Assembly (NCBI RefSeq): GCF_022808615.1
Contig: NZ_JAKZKS010000001.1
Coordinates: forward strand, 1 to 64,000
DNA: 64,000 nt
Source: Bacillus sp. FJAT-47783
GTDB lineage: Bacteria; Bacillota; Bacilli; Bacillales; Aeribacillaceae
Direction of reading: 5' to 3'
Below, in pieces: positions 35,050 to 45,207 of this stretch. Position 1 is the stretch's first letter; each line of letters starts with the position of its first letter. Under the pieces are notes generated by a model, which saw nothing but the letters and a program-made list of their open reading frames with translations, was not told the DNA's origin and ran no database searches. The position numbers and the translations under genes are program-made.

Positions 35050-37161
35050 TTAAGAGTTTTGCTTCTCTTTCTGTTCCTTAAGTACCGCTTTACGGGATAA
35101 GTTCACGCGTCCTTGTTTGTCAATTTCCGTTACTTTCACTAATATTTCATCACCTATCGATACGACATCCTCTACTTTTCCAACACGCTCTTCTGCAAGT
35201 TCTGAAATATGAACAAGACCATCTTTTCCACTGAATAATTCGACGAATGCACCGAATTTCTCAATACGTTTTACTTTTCCTAAGTACATTTGTCCAACTT
35301 CTACTTCTCTTACAAGGTCTTCAATAATTTTCTTCGCTTTTTGATTCATTTTTTCATCAACAGAAGAGATGAAAATCGTTCCATCTTGCTCAATATCAAT
35401 TTTAACGCCAGTTTCCTCAATAATTTTATTAATTTGTTTTCCACTCGGCCCAATGACGTCGCGTATTTTATCCGGATTAATGGCCATCGTTAATATTTTA
35501 GGTGCATATGGTGATAGCTCTTTTCTCGGTTCCGAAATGGTCGCTAACATCGATTGTAAAATTTCAAGACGACCTTTTTTCGCCTGTGTTAACGCTTCTT
35601 CTAGAATTTCACGTGAGAGTCCTTTTATTTTTATGTCCATTTGCAGCGCTGTTACACCTTTTTCAGTCCCGGCTACTTTAAAGTCCATATCACCTAACGC
35701 ATCTTCCATACCTTGAATATCCGTTAATACCGAGTAGTGCTCACCAGATTTAACAAGGCCCATCGCAATACCTGCTACTGGCGCTTTAATCGGTACACCC
35801 GCGTCCATCATCGCAAGCGTTGATGCACAAATACTTGCTTGGGAAGTGGAACCGTTTGATTCTAGCACTTCCGATACTAAGCGAATCGTATATGGAAAGT
35901 CTTTCTCATCAGGAATAATCGGTTCTAATGCACGCTCACCTAATGCACCGTGTCCAATTTCACGACGACCTGGTCCACGCATCGGGCCTGTCTCTCCAAC
36001 ACTAAAAGAAGGGAAATTGTAATGATGCATAAAACGTTTTGATTCTTCAATGCCTAAACCATCTAAAATTTGCACATCTCCAAGTGCCCCTAAAGTACAT
36101 ATACTAAGCGCTTGTGTTTGCCCACGAGTAAACACGCCAGAACCATGTGTGCGTGGAAGTAAGCCTACTTGAGAGGATAATGGACGGATTTCGTCTACTT
36201 TACGTCCATCTGGGCGTACCTTTTCTTCTGTGATGAGACGACGAACTTCTTCTTTCACAAGCTTTGATAAAATTTCTTTTACTTGTTTCAGCGTGTCTTC
36301 GTCTGCTTCTTCTTCTTCAAATTTTGCCATCACTTCATTTTTTACAGCTTGAATTGCATCTTCTCGTGCATGCTTTTCATGAACTTGGATCGCAGAAAGT
36401 AAATCTTTTTCAGCCATTGTACGAACTTTTTGTTCGATTTCAGCATCTAATTCATACAATTGGACTTCCATTTTTTCTTTCCCAACTTTTGAAACAACTT
36501 CCTCTTGAAACGCAATAAGGCGTTTAATTTCTTCATGACCAAACATAATCGCTTGAAGCATCGTTTCTTCTGGAACTTCATCCGCTCCAGCTTCTACCAT
36601 GTTAATAGCATCTTTTGTACCCGCAACAACGAGATGAATATCACTTCTTTCCATTTGCTCAACAGTCGGATTAATAACAAAGTCTCCATCAACACGACCG
36701 ACCGTCACACCAGCGATTGGCCCTTCAAACGGAATGTCGGATACGGATAATGCGAGGGAAGACCCAAACATCGCTGCCATTTCAGAAGAACAATCTTGGT
36801 CGACACTCATAACCATACTGACAACTTGAACCTCATTACGAAAACCATCTGCAAACAATGGACGAATAGGACGATCGATTAAACGGCTCGCTAATATAGC
36901 TTTTTCACTCGGACGCCCTTCACGTTTAATAAATCCCCCAGGAATTTTTCCGACAGCATATAAACGTTCTTCGTAGTTCACTGTCAATGGGAAGAAGTCC
37001 ACTGCCTTTGGCTCTTTTGACGCGGTAGCTGTTGATAATACGACCGTATCACCGTACCTGATTAACACGGCTCCATTTGCTTGTTTTGCTAATTGACCGA
37101 TTTCCACCGAAAGCGTTCTACCAGCCCACTCGATGGAAAAGACCTGTTTTTCTTGCTCCAT
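35050..37161 (-). CDS. pnp: Polyribonucleotide nucleotidyltransferase (PNPase)
   Basis: A 703-residue phosphorolytic 3'-5' exoribonuclease, the main one in Bacillus and a member of the RNA-degrading network with RNase Y. Two RNase PH-like domains (about 10-225 and 310-545) flank a helical segment; a KH domain ([18 protein letters not shown] near 558-575) and an S1 domain (from about 620) complete it. The ATG is ten bases from GAGGAG. The gap from rpsO holds a strong terminator, so pnp has its own or read-through transcription. Confidence 0.97.
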   Translation of the reverse strand: MEQEKQVFSIEWAGRTLSVEIGQLAKQANGAVLIRYGDTVVLSTATASKEPKAVDFFPLTVNYEERLYAVGKIPGGFIKREGRPSEKAILASRLIDRPIRPLFADGFRNEVQVVSMVMSVDQDCSSEMAAMFGSSLALSVSDIPFEGPIAGVTVGRVDGDFVINPTVEQMERSDIHLVVAGTKDAINMVEAGADEVPEETMLQAIMFGHEEIKRLIAFQEEVVSKVGKEKMEVQLYELDAEIEQKVRTMAEKDLLSAIQVHEKHAREDAIQAVKNEVMAKFEEEEADEDTLKQVKEILSKLVKEEVRRLITEEKVRPDGRKVDEIRPLSSQVGLLPRTHGSGVFTRGQTQALSICTLGALGDVQILDGLGIEESKRFMHHYNFPSFSVGETGPMRGPGRREIGHGALGERALEPIIPDEKDFPYTIRLVSEVLESNGSTSQASICASTLAMMDAGVPIKAPVAGIAMGLVKSGEHYSVLTDIQGMEDALGDMDFKVAGTEKGVTALQMDIKIKGLSREILEEALTQAKKGRLEILQSMLATISEPRKELSPYAPKILTMAINPDKIRDVIGPSGKQINKIIEETGVKIDIEQDGTIFISSVDEKMNQKAKKIIEDLVREVEVGQMYLGKVKRIEKFGAFVELFSGKDGLVHISELAEERVGKVEDVVSIGDEILVKVTEIDKQGRVNLSRKAVLKEQKEKQNS

Positions 37162-37282
37162 AAAAACTTGACTCCTCTCTTACATATGTAAACATTCATT
37201 ATATTCTATTATGGACTAATTTATTTCAACATATCAATTAGAAACGTATATGTAAATAAAGAATATGAATTTTAATACACTA

Positions 37283-37311
37283 AAAAAGCGGGAAAATCTC
37301 CCGCTTTTTTT
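37283..37311 (-). terminator. Intrinsic terminator between rpsO and pnp
   Basis: AAAAAGCGGGA / TCCCGCTTTTT with a 5-base loop and a T run on the minus strand, following the rpsO stop. Some transcripts may read through into pnp. Confidence 0.92.
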
Positions 37312-37313
37312 CA

Positions 37314-37668
<355 letters not shown>

Positions 37669-37675
37669 GATATTT

Positions 37676-37704
37676 ATTATATAAAATACATACATAAAAT
37701 GCAA
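37676..37704 (-). promoter_or_regulatory. Sigma-A promoter of rpsO
   Basis: TTGCAT (37699-37704), a 17-base spacer and a consensus TATAAT (37676-37681), located just after the ribF stop codon. Confidence 0.82.
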
Positions 37705-37710
37705 GGTTTT

Positions 37711-38664
37711 TCATATGAATTCTAGAAAAAATCGTTCTGCTTCCTTCTTATCTTGCTGTATTTGCTGAATTAATTGTTCGACATTTGCAAATTTTTGCTC
37801 ACTGCGAATGCGCTTATGCCACTTTAATGTTATTTCTTTTCCGTAAATTTCACGTTCAAATTGAAAAATATGCACTTCAACACTTGGACGTTCAGGCTTT
37901 TTATGATGGAACGTCGGCTTATACCCAATGTTACAAACACCTGAATACGCCCCTTTTTGACCATCTATTTCCACTGTTACAGCGTAAACGCCAGAAGGTG
38001 GGATGAAAACATCTTCAGGCACCTCTACATTTGCCGTTGGAAATCCAATGGTCCGGCCTCTCTTCTCGCCATGAATGACAGTGCCAGTCGTTTCATGAGG
38101 TCTTCCTAACAAATGTTTAGCATACTGGACATCTCCGCTTCGTAAAACGTTTCGAATAAGCGTTGAACTAATTTTTCGATCATGGTCGGTTTGTTTTTCA
38201 ACAACCGTTTGTGTAAATTTTTCACGTGAATGAAAAGGTAATGTCTCCATCGTCCCTTTTCCTAACTTTCCATATGTAAAATCAAAACCAGCGACAACAT
38301 GTTGTACGTTTAAACCGATAATGTATTCATCAACAAATTGCTGTGGCAAGAGCGCCGCAAATGGTTTTGTAAATTCTACGACAAATAAATAGTCAATCCC
38401 CAATTGCTCTATCAGTTTTTCTTTAACTTTTAATGGTGTAATGTATTCCATTTTCGTAACATCTTCACGTAATACAACGGATGGATGGGGATCAAACGTC
38501 ATGACCGCACTATTTAGCATGAGTTCGTTTGCTATTTTCTTTGCTGTTCGTATTACTTTTTGATGGCCTTTATGCACCCCATCAAAATACCCGAGCGCCA
38601 TAACAATTGGCGAGAGTTCGTTTACGCGTAGCTGGTGAGGATGCGTCAACCTAATCGTTTTCAC
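37711..38664 (-). CDS. ribF: Bifunctional riboflavin kinase / FAD synthetase
   Basis: A 317-residue enzyme making FMN and FAD (RibC in B. subtilis). The N-terminal nucleotidyltransferase domain has GYFDGVHKGHQKVI, with the adenylyltransferase ISSTLIR-type motif near 157-163; the C-terminal flavokinase domain has GRTIGFPTANV and GVYAV. The start is GTG at 38664 with GAGGGG upstream, giving MKTIRLTHPHQL, which agrees with relatives; the longer frame lacks a site. It follows truB by 34 bases in the nusA-infB operon. Confidence 0.95.
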   Translation of the reverse strand: MKTIRLTHPHQLRVNELSPIVMALGYFDGVHKGHQKVIRTAKKIANELMLNSAVMTFDPHPSVVLREDVTKMEYITPLKVKEKLIEQLGIDYLFVVEFTKPFAALLPQQFVDEYIIGLNVQHVVAGFDFTYGKLGKGTMETLPFHSREKFTQTVVEKQTDHDRKISSTLIRNVLRSGDVQYAKHLLGRPHETTGTVIHGEKRGRTIGFPTANVEVPEDVFIPPSGVYAVTVEIDGQKGAYSGVCNIGYKPTFHHKKPERPSVEVHIFQFEREIYGKEITLKWHKRIRSEQKFANVEQLIQQIQQDKKEAERFFLEFI

Positions 38665-38698
38665 GAGCGTTCCCCTCTTCTTTATCATTCGATTCTTT

Positions 38699-39610
38699 TT
38701 ACCCTTCTAACAACACTTTCTCCGGTTTGATGAATCCTGCCTTTGTCGGATGTTTTTTATATAGAGCGATACATTCATCTTGATAAATGACGACAAATCG
38801 TTCTTCATGAAGATCTTTCATTTCATCTGGCATTGGTAATACTGCCCCATTTTTCACTTTCTCTGCTAATGTATCATTAATTGTCCATTTCGGCAAATCA
38901 TTTAAGGCTTGACAAATGGATAAAAATCCATTTTCAAATCGACCTTTTTCTAGAAACTGTTCAATTTCAGAAAAATGAAGACAGTCTTGTAAAGAAAACA
39001 CCCCCGATTGTGTCCGTACTAAATGAGACATATGGGCTGGGTATCCTAGTTTTTCGCCAATCATAACCGCTAATGTCCGGATGTACGTTCCTTTTGAACA
39101 TGACACGTCTATTTTAAATGAGACTTTTCCTTCCTGATGACACACATCAGATAGTAAATTCATTTCATAAATTGTAACCGTTCTCGTTGGACGTTCAACG
39201 TCAATACATTCTCGTGCATACTCGTATAGCTTTTTTCCATTTACTTTGACCGCAGAGTACATAGGTGGTGTTTGCTTAATGTTTCCTGTTAAATCATGTA
39301 ACACGGATAACACATCGTCTGTTGATAACGAAGGATTCACTTTTTTTTCTTGGATGATTTCACCTGAAGCGTCCTCTGTTGTCGTCGCGATGCCAAGTGT
39401 TACTTCTGCTACATACGTTTTTTTTGAGGCCGTTAAATATTGAGCAATTTTCGTTGCTTTCCCGATACAGATTGGTAATACACCAGACACATCCGGATCT
39501 AACGTACCTGTATGTCCCACTTTTTTCGTATGAAAAAGCTTACGTACTTTGTTCACACAGTCGTGAGATGTCATTCCGCTAGGTTTATGTAAAAGTAAAA
39601 CCCCATTCAT
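38699..39610 (-). CDS. truB: tRNA pseudouridine(55) synthase
   Basis: A 303-residue enzyme that makes the T-loop pseudouridine at position 55 of elongator tRNAs. The catalytic aspartate is D38 in GHTGTLDPDVSG. KVNGKKLYEYAR and SCSKGTYIRTLA are further family motifs, and a C-terminal PUA-like region follows. The start is ATG 39610 behind AAAGGAGG; the longer open frame extends into the upstream terminator. The terminator between rbfA and truB suggests partial read-through. Confidence 0.96.
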   Translation of the reverse strand: MNGVLLLHKPSGMTSHDCVNKVRKLFHTKKVGHTGTLDPDVSGVLPICIGKATKIAQYLTASKKTYVAEVTLGIATTTEDASGEIIQEKKVNPSLSTDDVLSVLHDLTGNIKQTPPMYSAVKVNGKKLYEYARECIDVERPTRTVTIYEMNLLSDVCHQEGKVSFKIDVSCSKGTYIRTLAVMIGEKLGYPAHMSHLVRTQSGVFSLQDCLHFSEIEQFLEKGRFENGFLSICQALNDLPKWTINDTLAEKVKNGAVLPMPDEMKDLHEERFVVIYQDECIALYKKHPTKAGFIKPEKVLLEG

Positions 39611-39650
39611 CCCTTTTATCCTCCTTTTATCGCTGTTTTCACTTTGATAC

Positions 39651-39702
39651 AAAAAGAAGGTGACCTTTTTTCTTCTCCACGATGAGACGGAAGGTCACCT
39701 TC
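39651..39702 (-). terminator. Terminator between rbfA and truB
   Basis: Perfect 12-bp arms GAAGGTGACCTT / AAGGTCACCTTC with a loop of about 23 bases and T5 on the minus strand. It would reduce transcription of truB-ribF relative to infB-rbfA. Confidence 0.85.
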
Positions 39703-39791
39703 ATAAATCGGTCTATTCAGCCGAAAATTTGATTAAATGGTCATGTTTTTTAAAAATAAATTGTCAGTACAATTCCCTCTATATGGTGGAA

Positions 39792-40151
39792 TTATTCATC
39801 AAAATGCTGCTTTTCTTTATTTAATTCATGAATTAAAGTCTCAATTCGATTTCCATAGTCAATGGATTCATCAAATTCAAAGTGAATTTCTGGCGTTTTA
39901 CGCAAACGAATACGCTGACCAATTTCTGAACGAATAAAGCCTTTTGCTTTTGCCAATCCCTTTAATGTATTTTCTTTTTGTTCCTCATTGCCAAGAACCG
40001 AAATATACACTTTTGCTATTTGTAAATCACCCGAAACACGAACGTCCGTCACGGTTACAAATCCGATTCTTGGGTCTTTTATTTTCCTACCAATAATGTC
40101 GCTTAACTCTTTTTTCATTTGTTCTCCGACACGATTTGAACGTAAACTCAC
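39792..40151 (-). CDS. rbfA: Ribosome-binding factor A
   Basis: A 119-residue KH-like assembly factor for the 30S subunit, acting on 16S rRNA 5' helix maturation and important in the cold. [22 protein letters not shown] and the [13 protein letters not shown] segment are typical. Start is GTG at 40151 with GGGGTGA upstream. It follows ylxP by 15 bases. Confidence 0.96.
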   Translation of the reverse strand: MSLRSNRVGEQMKKELSDIIGRKIKDPRIGFVTVTDVRVSGDLQIAKVYISVLGNEEQKENTLKGLAKAKGFIRSEIGQRIRLRKTPEIHFEFDESIDYGNRIETLIHELNKEKQHFDE

Positions 40152-40166
40152 CTAATTCACCCCATT

Positions 40167-40445
40167 TTATAACCACTCGAATGTCGTCGCTGTTCTTTCT
40201 ATTTCCGGAAATGAGTCAATCAATTTTAACGCTTCGTTAAGCTCATTTTCCGTAATGGAACGGTTGGAGGATATCATTACAAGTCCAATTTTCGTTCGTT
40301 GCCAAACATTTTGATGATCCATTTCAGCTACCGAAATATTAAACTTATTTTTAATCCTCATCATAATTCTTTGTAAAACTGCGCGCTTTTCTTTCAATGA
40401 TTGGGCATCATATATCAAGCACTCACATTCTACAAACCCGATCAT
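40167..40445 (-). CDS. ylxP: YlxP, DUF503 protein
   Basis: A 92-residue conserved protein of the DUF503 family, with an alpha-beta ferredoxin-like fold (residues 1-90) and the motif [12 protein letters not shown] at 16-27. It sits between infB and rbfA in most Firmicutes and is thought to have a role in ribosome maturation, which is an inference from context. Its ATG overlaps the infB stop (ATGA), so translation is coupled. Confidence 0.92.
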   Translation of the reverse strand: MIGFVECECLIYDAQSLKEKRAVLQRIMMRIKNKFNISVAEMDHQNVWQRTKIGLVMISSNRSITENELNEALKLIDSFPEIERTATTFEWL

Positions 40446-42547
40446 TTACGCTTAATTTCCTCCATAATGTAAGCTTCGATGATGTCTCCTTCTTTAATAT
40501 CATTATAGTTTTTAATGGTAATACCACATTCGTATCCTTGGTTTACTTCTTTAACATCATCTTTGTATCGTTTTAGTGCATCAATCGCGCCTTCAAAGAT
40601 AACAATACCGTCACGAATCAGACGAATTCCGCTATCACGTGTTACAGAACCATCCGTCACATAACATCCGGCAATTGTACCAACTTTTGATACTTTAAAC
40701 GTTTGGCGAACTTCCACTTGACCGATCACTTTTTCTTCAAATTCAGGATCAAGCATCCCTTTCATGGCAGCTTCAATTTCTTCAATGACTTTGTAAATGA
40801 TACGGTGTAAACGGATATCAACATCTTCAGCCTCTGCTGTACGTTTTGCATTCACATCAGGGCGAACATTAAATCCAATGACGATTGCGTTTGAAGCGGA
40901 TGCTAAAATGATATCTGACTCCGTAATCGCGCCAACACCTGTATGAATGATTTTGACTTTGACACCTTCAACATCAATTTTTTGAAGCGCAGCAGCTAAT
41001 GCCTCAACAGAACCTTGAACATCTGCCTTTACAATGATGTTGATTTCTTTTACATCACCTTGTTTAATTTGTTCAAACAAATCATCAAGGCTAAGTTTTG
41101 CTTTTTCACTTCGTTGCTGTTCAAGTTGTTTTTGTGCACGTGCTTCCCCAACTTGTCGCGCTTTTTTCTCATCTTCAAATACCATAAAGCGGTCACCAGC
41201 AAGTGGAACATCATTTAATCCTGTAATCTCAACTGGTGTAGATGGTCCCGCTACTTTTACCCGTCTGCCGATATCATTAACCATCGCTCGAACACGACCG
41301 TACGTGTTTCCAACAACGATTGGGTCTCCAACTTTTAATGTTCCATTTTGAACGAGCAATGTTGCAACAGATCCACGACCTTTGTCTAACTCTGCTTCAA
41401 CGACTGTACCAATCGCTAATCGGTTTGGATTTGCTTTATATTCCTCTACTTCACTGACGAGAAGAATCATTTCTAATAACTCATCAATTCCGTCACCTGT
41501 TAAGGCTGATATCGGAACGAAAATCGTATCTCCGCCCCAATCTTCTGGAATTAGACCATGTTCTGTTAACTCTTGCATAACGCGGTCTGGATTAGCTGTT
41601 GGTTTATCCATTTTGTTTACCGCGACAATAATTGGAACTTCCGCAGCCTTAGCGTGGTTAATCGCTTCAATCGTTTGCGGCATCACTCCATCATCAGAAG
41701 CCACAACTAAAATCGTAATATCGGTTACTTGTGCGCCGCGTGCACGCATCGTTGTGAACGCTGCGTGTCCTGGTGTATCTAAAAAAGTGATTTTTTTGTC
41801 GTTTACTTCTACTTGGTAAGCACCAATATGCTGCGTAATGCCACCTGCTTCACCATGAGCAACTTTCGTTTTACGAATGGAGTCAAGCAATGTCGTTTTA
41901 CCGTGGTCAACATGCCCCATGATTGTGACAATTGGTGGACGGATTGTTAAATTTTCTTCATCGTCCTCCACTTCATATTTTTCAAACTCCGTTACATCAA
42001 AAATGATTTCTTCTTCTACTTCAACACCGTATTCAGAAGCAATTAATTCAATCGTATCTTTGTCTAATTCTTGGTTAATTGTTGCCATAACGCCTAGCAT
42101 CATTAATTTTTTAATAATTTCAGAAGGCTCTTTTCCTAACTTTTCAGCCAACTCCCCAACTGTTAACGATTCTGTAAACGTAATTTTTTCAGGAAGCTCT
42201 TTCTTCGGTGCTGTTTTTGGCGCATGCATTTGTTTATTGTTTTTCTTATTTTGTTTATTCTTTTTGTTGTTTTTATTTACTGATTTATGATCTTGTTTAT
42301 TTTTGTTTTTTGTCGATGTATTTGTCATATTCTCCCCATTATTTCGTTGTTTTTTTTCGGTCTTTTCGATTTTTGTTTCCTTTGAATTAGATGAGTACAA
42401 TTGTTTATTTAGGCGTTCAACAACTGCATCATCAATCATTGACATATGGTTTGAAACGTCAACGTTCATATTCTTTAATGTTTGAATCACTTCTTTACTA
42501 GAAATATTTTTTTGTTTGGCATATTCATATACTCTCATTTTAGCCAT
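40442..42547 (-). CDS. infB: Translation initiation factor IF-2
   Basis: A 701-residue GTPase that brings fMet-tRNA to the 30S subunit and promotes joining of 50S. It has the N-terminal IF2_N helix ([17 protein letters not shown]), a Lys/Asn-rich low-complexity linker (about 65-125), a second IF2_N motif, the G domain with GHVDHGKT and NKMDKP, and beta-barrel domains at the C-terminus. The start ATG at 42547 follows GGGGGTGA. It is a little shorter than the B. subtilis protein because of the linker. Confidence 0.97.
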   Translation of the reverse strand: MAKMRVYEYAKQKNISSKEVIQTLKNMNVDVSNHMSMIDDAVVERLNKQLYSSNSKETKIEKTEKKQRNNGENMTNTSTKNKNKQDHKSVNKNNKKNKQNKKNNKQMHAPKTAPKKELPEKITFTESLTVGELAEKLGKEPSEIIKKLMMLGVMATINQELDKDTIELIASEYGVEVEEEIIFDVTEFEKYEVEDDEENLTIRPPIVTIMGHVDHGKTTLLDSIRKTKVAHGEAGGITQHIGAYQVEVNDKKITFLDTPGHAAFTTMRARGAQVTDITILVVASDDGVMPQTIEAINHAKAAEVPIIVAVNKMDKPTANPDRVMQELTEHGLIPEDWGGDTIFVPISALTGDGIDELLEMILLVSEVEEYKANPNRLAIGTVVEAELDKGRGSVATLLVQNGTLKVGDPIVVGNTYGRVRAMVNDIGRRVKVAGPSTPVEITGLNDVPLAGDRFMVFEDEKKARQVGEARAQKQLEQQRSEKAKLSLDDLFEQIKQGDVKEINIIVKADVQGSVEALAAALQKIDVEGVKVKIIHTGVGAITESDIILASASNAIVIGFNVRPDVNAKRTAEAEDVDIRLHRIIYKVIEEIEAAMKGMLDPEFEEKVIGQVEVRQTFKVSKVGTIAGCYVTDGSVTRDSGIRLIRDGIVIFEGAIDALKRYKDDVKEVNQGYECGITIKNYNDIKEGDIIEAYIMEEIKRK

Positions 42548-42566
42548 GCGTTCACCCCCACAAAAT

Positions 42567-42869
42567 TTATTCGAGCATTGTACGTAATTTCGTTGCAAAT
42601 CCTTCATCTGTAACGGCTACAACTACTCGACTGTCCTTTCCAATCGCTTTTCCAAGCGTGTAGCGGTCGTCTACAAATACTACAGGGACGTTGTAGTACT
42701 GACATTTATCTGTCACTTTTTTATTCGTATTATCGGATGCATCTTGAGAGAGAAGAACTAACTTTGCTCGTGCATTTCTCACTTCTTTTATGACGAGATC
42801 TTCCCCTGAAATCACTTTTTGAGCTCGATTAGCCAACCCTAAAAATTGCGTCCAGTTCGATTGTTTCAT
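42567..42869 (-). CDS. ylxQ: YlxQ, L7Ae-family K-turn binding protein
   Basis: A 100-residue protein of the L7Ae/L30e family. B. subtilis YlxQ binds kink-turn [25 protein letters not shown] at the N-terminus and the [13 protein letters not shown] strand are family marks. It begins immediately after the ylxR stop with AGAGGG inside ylxR, and ends 19 bases before infB. The RNA target in the cell is not known. Confidence 0.93.
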   Translation of the reverse strand: MKQSNWTQFLGLANRAQKVISGEDLVIKEVRNARAKLVLLSQDASDNTNKKVTDKCQYYNVPVVFVDDRYTLGKAIGKDSRVVVAVTDEGFATKLRTMLE

Positions 42870-43148
42870 CTAAGAATCCCTCTTTTTATCAGCGAGCTCA
42901 ATAAGCTCTTCATAAACGGATTGAGGAACGTCTGCTTTTAAATGGTTTGCTAAAATATTTTTCTTTTGAGCTTTTAAGATACATTCTTTCTCTAACGTTA
43001 GATAAGCACCGCGACCGTTCTTTTTGCCCGTCAAATCGATGGAAACGTCGCCTTCTTTAGATCGGACCACTCGTACAAGCTCTTTTTTCGGTTTCATTTC
43101 ACCGGTTGCGACACATTTTCGCAAAGGGACTTTTTTTGCCTTTGTCAT
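42870..43148 (-). CDS. ylxR: YlxR (RnpM), RNase P modulator family
   Basis: A 92-residue DUF448 protein. LRKCVATGEMKPKKELVRVVR and KNGRGAYL are the conserved RNA-binding surface motifs. In B. subtilis the protein has been reported to bind and modulate RNase P and is called RnpM. The ATG at 43148 is used; an upstream GTG is part of the ribosome site GAGGTGG. It lies 11 bases after nusA. Confidence 0.93.
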   Translation of the reverse strand: MTKAKKVPLRKCVATGEMKPKKELVRVVRSKEGDVSIDLTGKKNGRGAYLTLEKECILKAQKKNILANHLKADVPQSVYEELIELADKKRDS

Positions 43149-43159
43149 GTAAACCACCT

Positions 43160-44266
43160 CTATTCGTCGTCTTCTTCCGTTCGATCTTCGAATAGCGGAA
43201 TGTCGTTCTCTTCACGAGGGAACAAACCTGCTTCTCTCGCATCAGATTCACTTTTAATATCAATTTTCCAATTTGTTAATTTCGCTGCTAACCGGGCATT
43301 TTGACCACGTTTACCAATAGCAAGAGATAATTGATAATCAGGTACGATAACCGTTGTTGCTTTTTCTTCTTCATCGACAATGACATCTAGCACTTTTGAA
43401 GGACTTAACGCATTTGCTACAAATTCGACTGGGTCTTTTGACCAACGAACGATATCAATTTTTTCACCTTTTAATTCGTTCACAATCGTTTGCACACGTT
43501 GTCCTTTTGGTCCTACACATGATCCGACTGGATCTACTTCTGGATTGTCTGAGTAAACGGAAATTTTCGAGCGGTCACCCGCTTCCCGAGCGACAGATTT
43601 AATTTCAACTGTACCATCGTATATTTCAGGAACTTCAATTTCAAACAAACGTTTGAGCAAACCAGGATGCGTACGAGAGACAAAGATTTGAGGACCTTTC
43701 GTTGTTTTTTCAACCTTTGTAATATACACTTTAATGCGATCATGTGGTTGATACGTTTCATGTGGCATTTGCTCACTAACTGGCAAAAGTGCCTCAATTT
43801 TTCCAAGGCTCACATAAATAAACTTAGAGTCGATTCGTTGAACGATCCCGGTCATAATATCTTCTTCACGATCAATGAATTCTGAATAAATGATCCCGCG
43901 CTCTGCTTCGCGTACACGCTGTGTAACAACTTGCTTCGCTGTTTGAGCAGCAATGCGTCCAAAGTCACGTGGTGTCACTTCAATTTCGACCGTATCTTCA
44001 AGCTCATAGTTCGGATTGATGGTCTTTGCCTCGTCTAAAGAAATTTCTAAACGTGGGTCAAACACTTCTTCCACGACCTCTTTTCTCGCAAAAACACGCA
44101 TTGAACCTGTTTCGCGATTAAAATCAACACGGACATTTTGGGCTTGATTAAAGTTGCGCTTATAAGCAGAGATTAACGCTGCTTCAATCGCTTCAATAAT
44201 GACTTCTTTCCCTATGCCCTTTTCTTTTTCCAATATGGTTAGGGCATCTAATAATTCACTGCTCAT
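43160..44266 (-). CDS. nusA: Transcription factor NusA
   Basis: A 368-residue RNA-polymerase-binding factor that affects pausing, termination and antitermination. It has an N-terminal domain (1-125), S1 (about 130-200), KH1 and KH2 (about 225-345, with GSCVGPKGQRVQ and AIGKRGQNARLA), and a short acidic tail; the Gram-negative AR repeats are absent as expected. The start at 44266 gives the family N-terminus MSSELLDAL; AAGGGGG lies 11 bases upstream. Confidence 0.97.
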   Translation of the reverse strand: MSSELLDALTILEKEKGIGKEVIIEAIEAALISAYKRNFNQAQNVRVDFNRETGSMRVFARKEVVEEVFDPRLEISLDEAKTINPNYELEDTVEIEVTPRDFGRIAAQTAKQVVTQRVREAERGIIYSEFIDREEDIMTGIVQRIDSKFIYVSLGKIEALLPVSEQMPHETYQPHDRIKVYITKVEKTTKGPQIFVSRTHPGLLKRLFEIEVPEIYDGTVEIKSVAREAGDRSKISVYSDNPEVDPVGSCVGPKGQRVQTIVNELKGEKIDIVRWSKDPVEFVANALSPSKVLDVIVDEEEKATTVIVPDYQLSLAIGKRGQNARLAAKLTNWKIDIKSESDAREAGLFPREENDIPLFEDRTEEDDE

Positions 44267-44299
44267 TGAATGGTTTTCCCCCTTAAAGTGCAAATATAG

Positions 44300-44776
44300 T
44301 TAAAAGTTGAACGAAACAGCTAACCTAGCTTTTGCTATTTTTTCATAAGGTATTGTCACTTCTTTTATTCTTGTTTTAATTTTTATGTTCAATGTGACAT
44401 GCGTACCGTCAAAGCTTGTTAATTCCCCTTCAAATTGCTTTTCACCATCAATCGGTTCGTATGTTTTGATCGCTACATTTTTTCCGATTGATTTTTCAAA
44501 GTCACGAGCATTTTTTAAAGGTCGCTCCGCACCTGGTGATGAAACTTCCAGAAAATAATTATATGGAATCGGATCAAGCTCATCTAATTTTTCTCCTAGT
44601 CGTTCACTAAGCTGTCCACATTCTTCAATGTCGACACCTGTTTCAGAGTCAATAAACACTCGTAAAAAGTAATTTTTTCCTTCTTTCACATACTCAATAT
44701 CGACTAATTCTAGTTTCATTTCTTCTACAATTGGGGTTACAAGCTCTCGAACAATGTCTGTAATACGTTTACTCAT
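44300..44776 (-). CDS. rimP: Ribosome maturation factor RimP
   Basis: A 158-residue protein needed for late 30S assembly. It has the N-terminal alpha-beta domain (about 5-80, with [19 protein letters not shown]) and a C-terminal SH3-like barrel (about 85-155). [12 protein letters not shown] is diagnostic. The start ATG at 44776 follows GAGGAGG; a long upstream open extension covers leader hairpins and is rejected. It is the first gene of the rimP-nusA-infB operon. Confidence 0.95.
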   Translation of the reverse strand: MSKRITDIVRELVTPIVEEMKLELVDIEYVKEGKNYFLRVFIDSETGVDIEECGQLSERLGEKLDELDPIPYNYFLEVSSPGAERPLKNARDFEKSIGKNVAIKTYEPIDGEKQFEGELTSFDGTHVTLNIKIKTRIKEVTIPYEKIAKARLAVSFNF

Positions 44777-44818
44777 CCTTTTCCTCCTCATATTCCGAGA
44801 CCTTAATAGTGTTGAAAA

Positions 44819-44933
44819 TCCCTGCCTCAGGGAGCAGGGAGTATGTATAAGTTCGAAGGATTTAAGGCGATACACTCAAAATTCCTTACAAAAATGTTTA
44901 CTCAATAGGAAAGAGTGGGTTTCCCCACTCTTT
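44819..44933 (-). promoter_or_regulatory. Folded 5' leader of the rimP-nusA-infB operon
   Basis: Two stable stems lie between promoter and rimP: AAAGAGTGGG / CCCACTCTTT (44910-44933, 10 bp, 4-base loop) near the 5' end of the transcript, and TCCCTGC / GCAGGGA (44819-44840). The leader is about 180 bases, long for a vegetative operon. NusA- or product-dependent control is possible but not shown. Confidence 0.45.
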
Positions 44934-44962
44934 TCCCGTTACCCGTTAGCATTTCCATATTG

Positions 44963-44991
44963 ACTATACCATAACTATAGTTTGATTGCAA
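44963..44991 (-). promoter_or_regulatory. Sigma-A promoter of the rimP-nusA-infB operon
   Basis: TTGCAA (44986-44991), a 17-base spacer and TATAGT (44963-44968), about 190 bases upstream of rimP. Confidence 0.7.
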
Positions 44992-45009
44992 ATTATACGA
45001 AAAGCACAA

Positions 45010-45117
45010 AGAGCCTCAATTGCGACTAACTGTTGCCCGCTCTGTTAAGCAACGTCGCAATGTCGCCATCCTAGCTCCGCGACAACCAGCCGGCTAGAAG
45101 GTTGCTTTTCACCTTCT
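45010..45117. other. Dense cluster of inverted repeats downstream of polC
   Basis: At least four pairings fit side by side: ATTGCGAC (45019-45026) with GTCGCAAT (45054-45061) enclosing GTTGC with GCAAC (45032-45053); GTCGC (45062-45066) with GCGAC (45079-45083); and AGAAGGT (45096-45102) with ACCTTCT (45111-45117). The GTCGC/GCGAC units could also exchange partners. It is GC-richer than its surroundings and has no coding frame. Together with the repeat at 45147-45196 it fills the polC-rimP gap. Confidence 0.5.
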
Positions 45118-45146
45118 GGAGGACCCTCTTTACATCTCGCCTGAAA

Positions 45147-45196
45147 CTGGACACTGAAGACTCCATTAATCCCAGAAAACCATATCAAAATGATAT
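45147..45196. repeat. Dispersed ~50-bp repeat, copy B
   Basis: Second copy of the element at 8574-8623, in the same orientation, 44 of 50 identical, ending with the ATATCA-AAA-TGATAT inverted repeat. It ends 11 bases from the polC stop codon. Confidence 0.6.
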
Positions 45197-45207
45197 AAAG
45201 TTTGATA

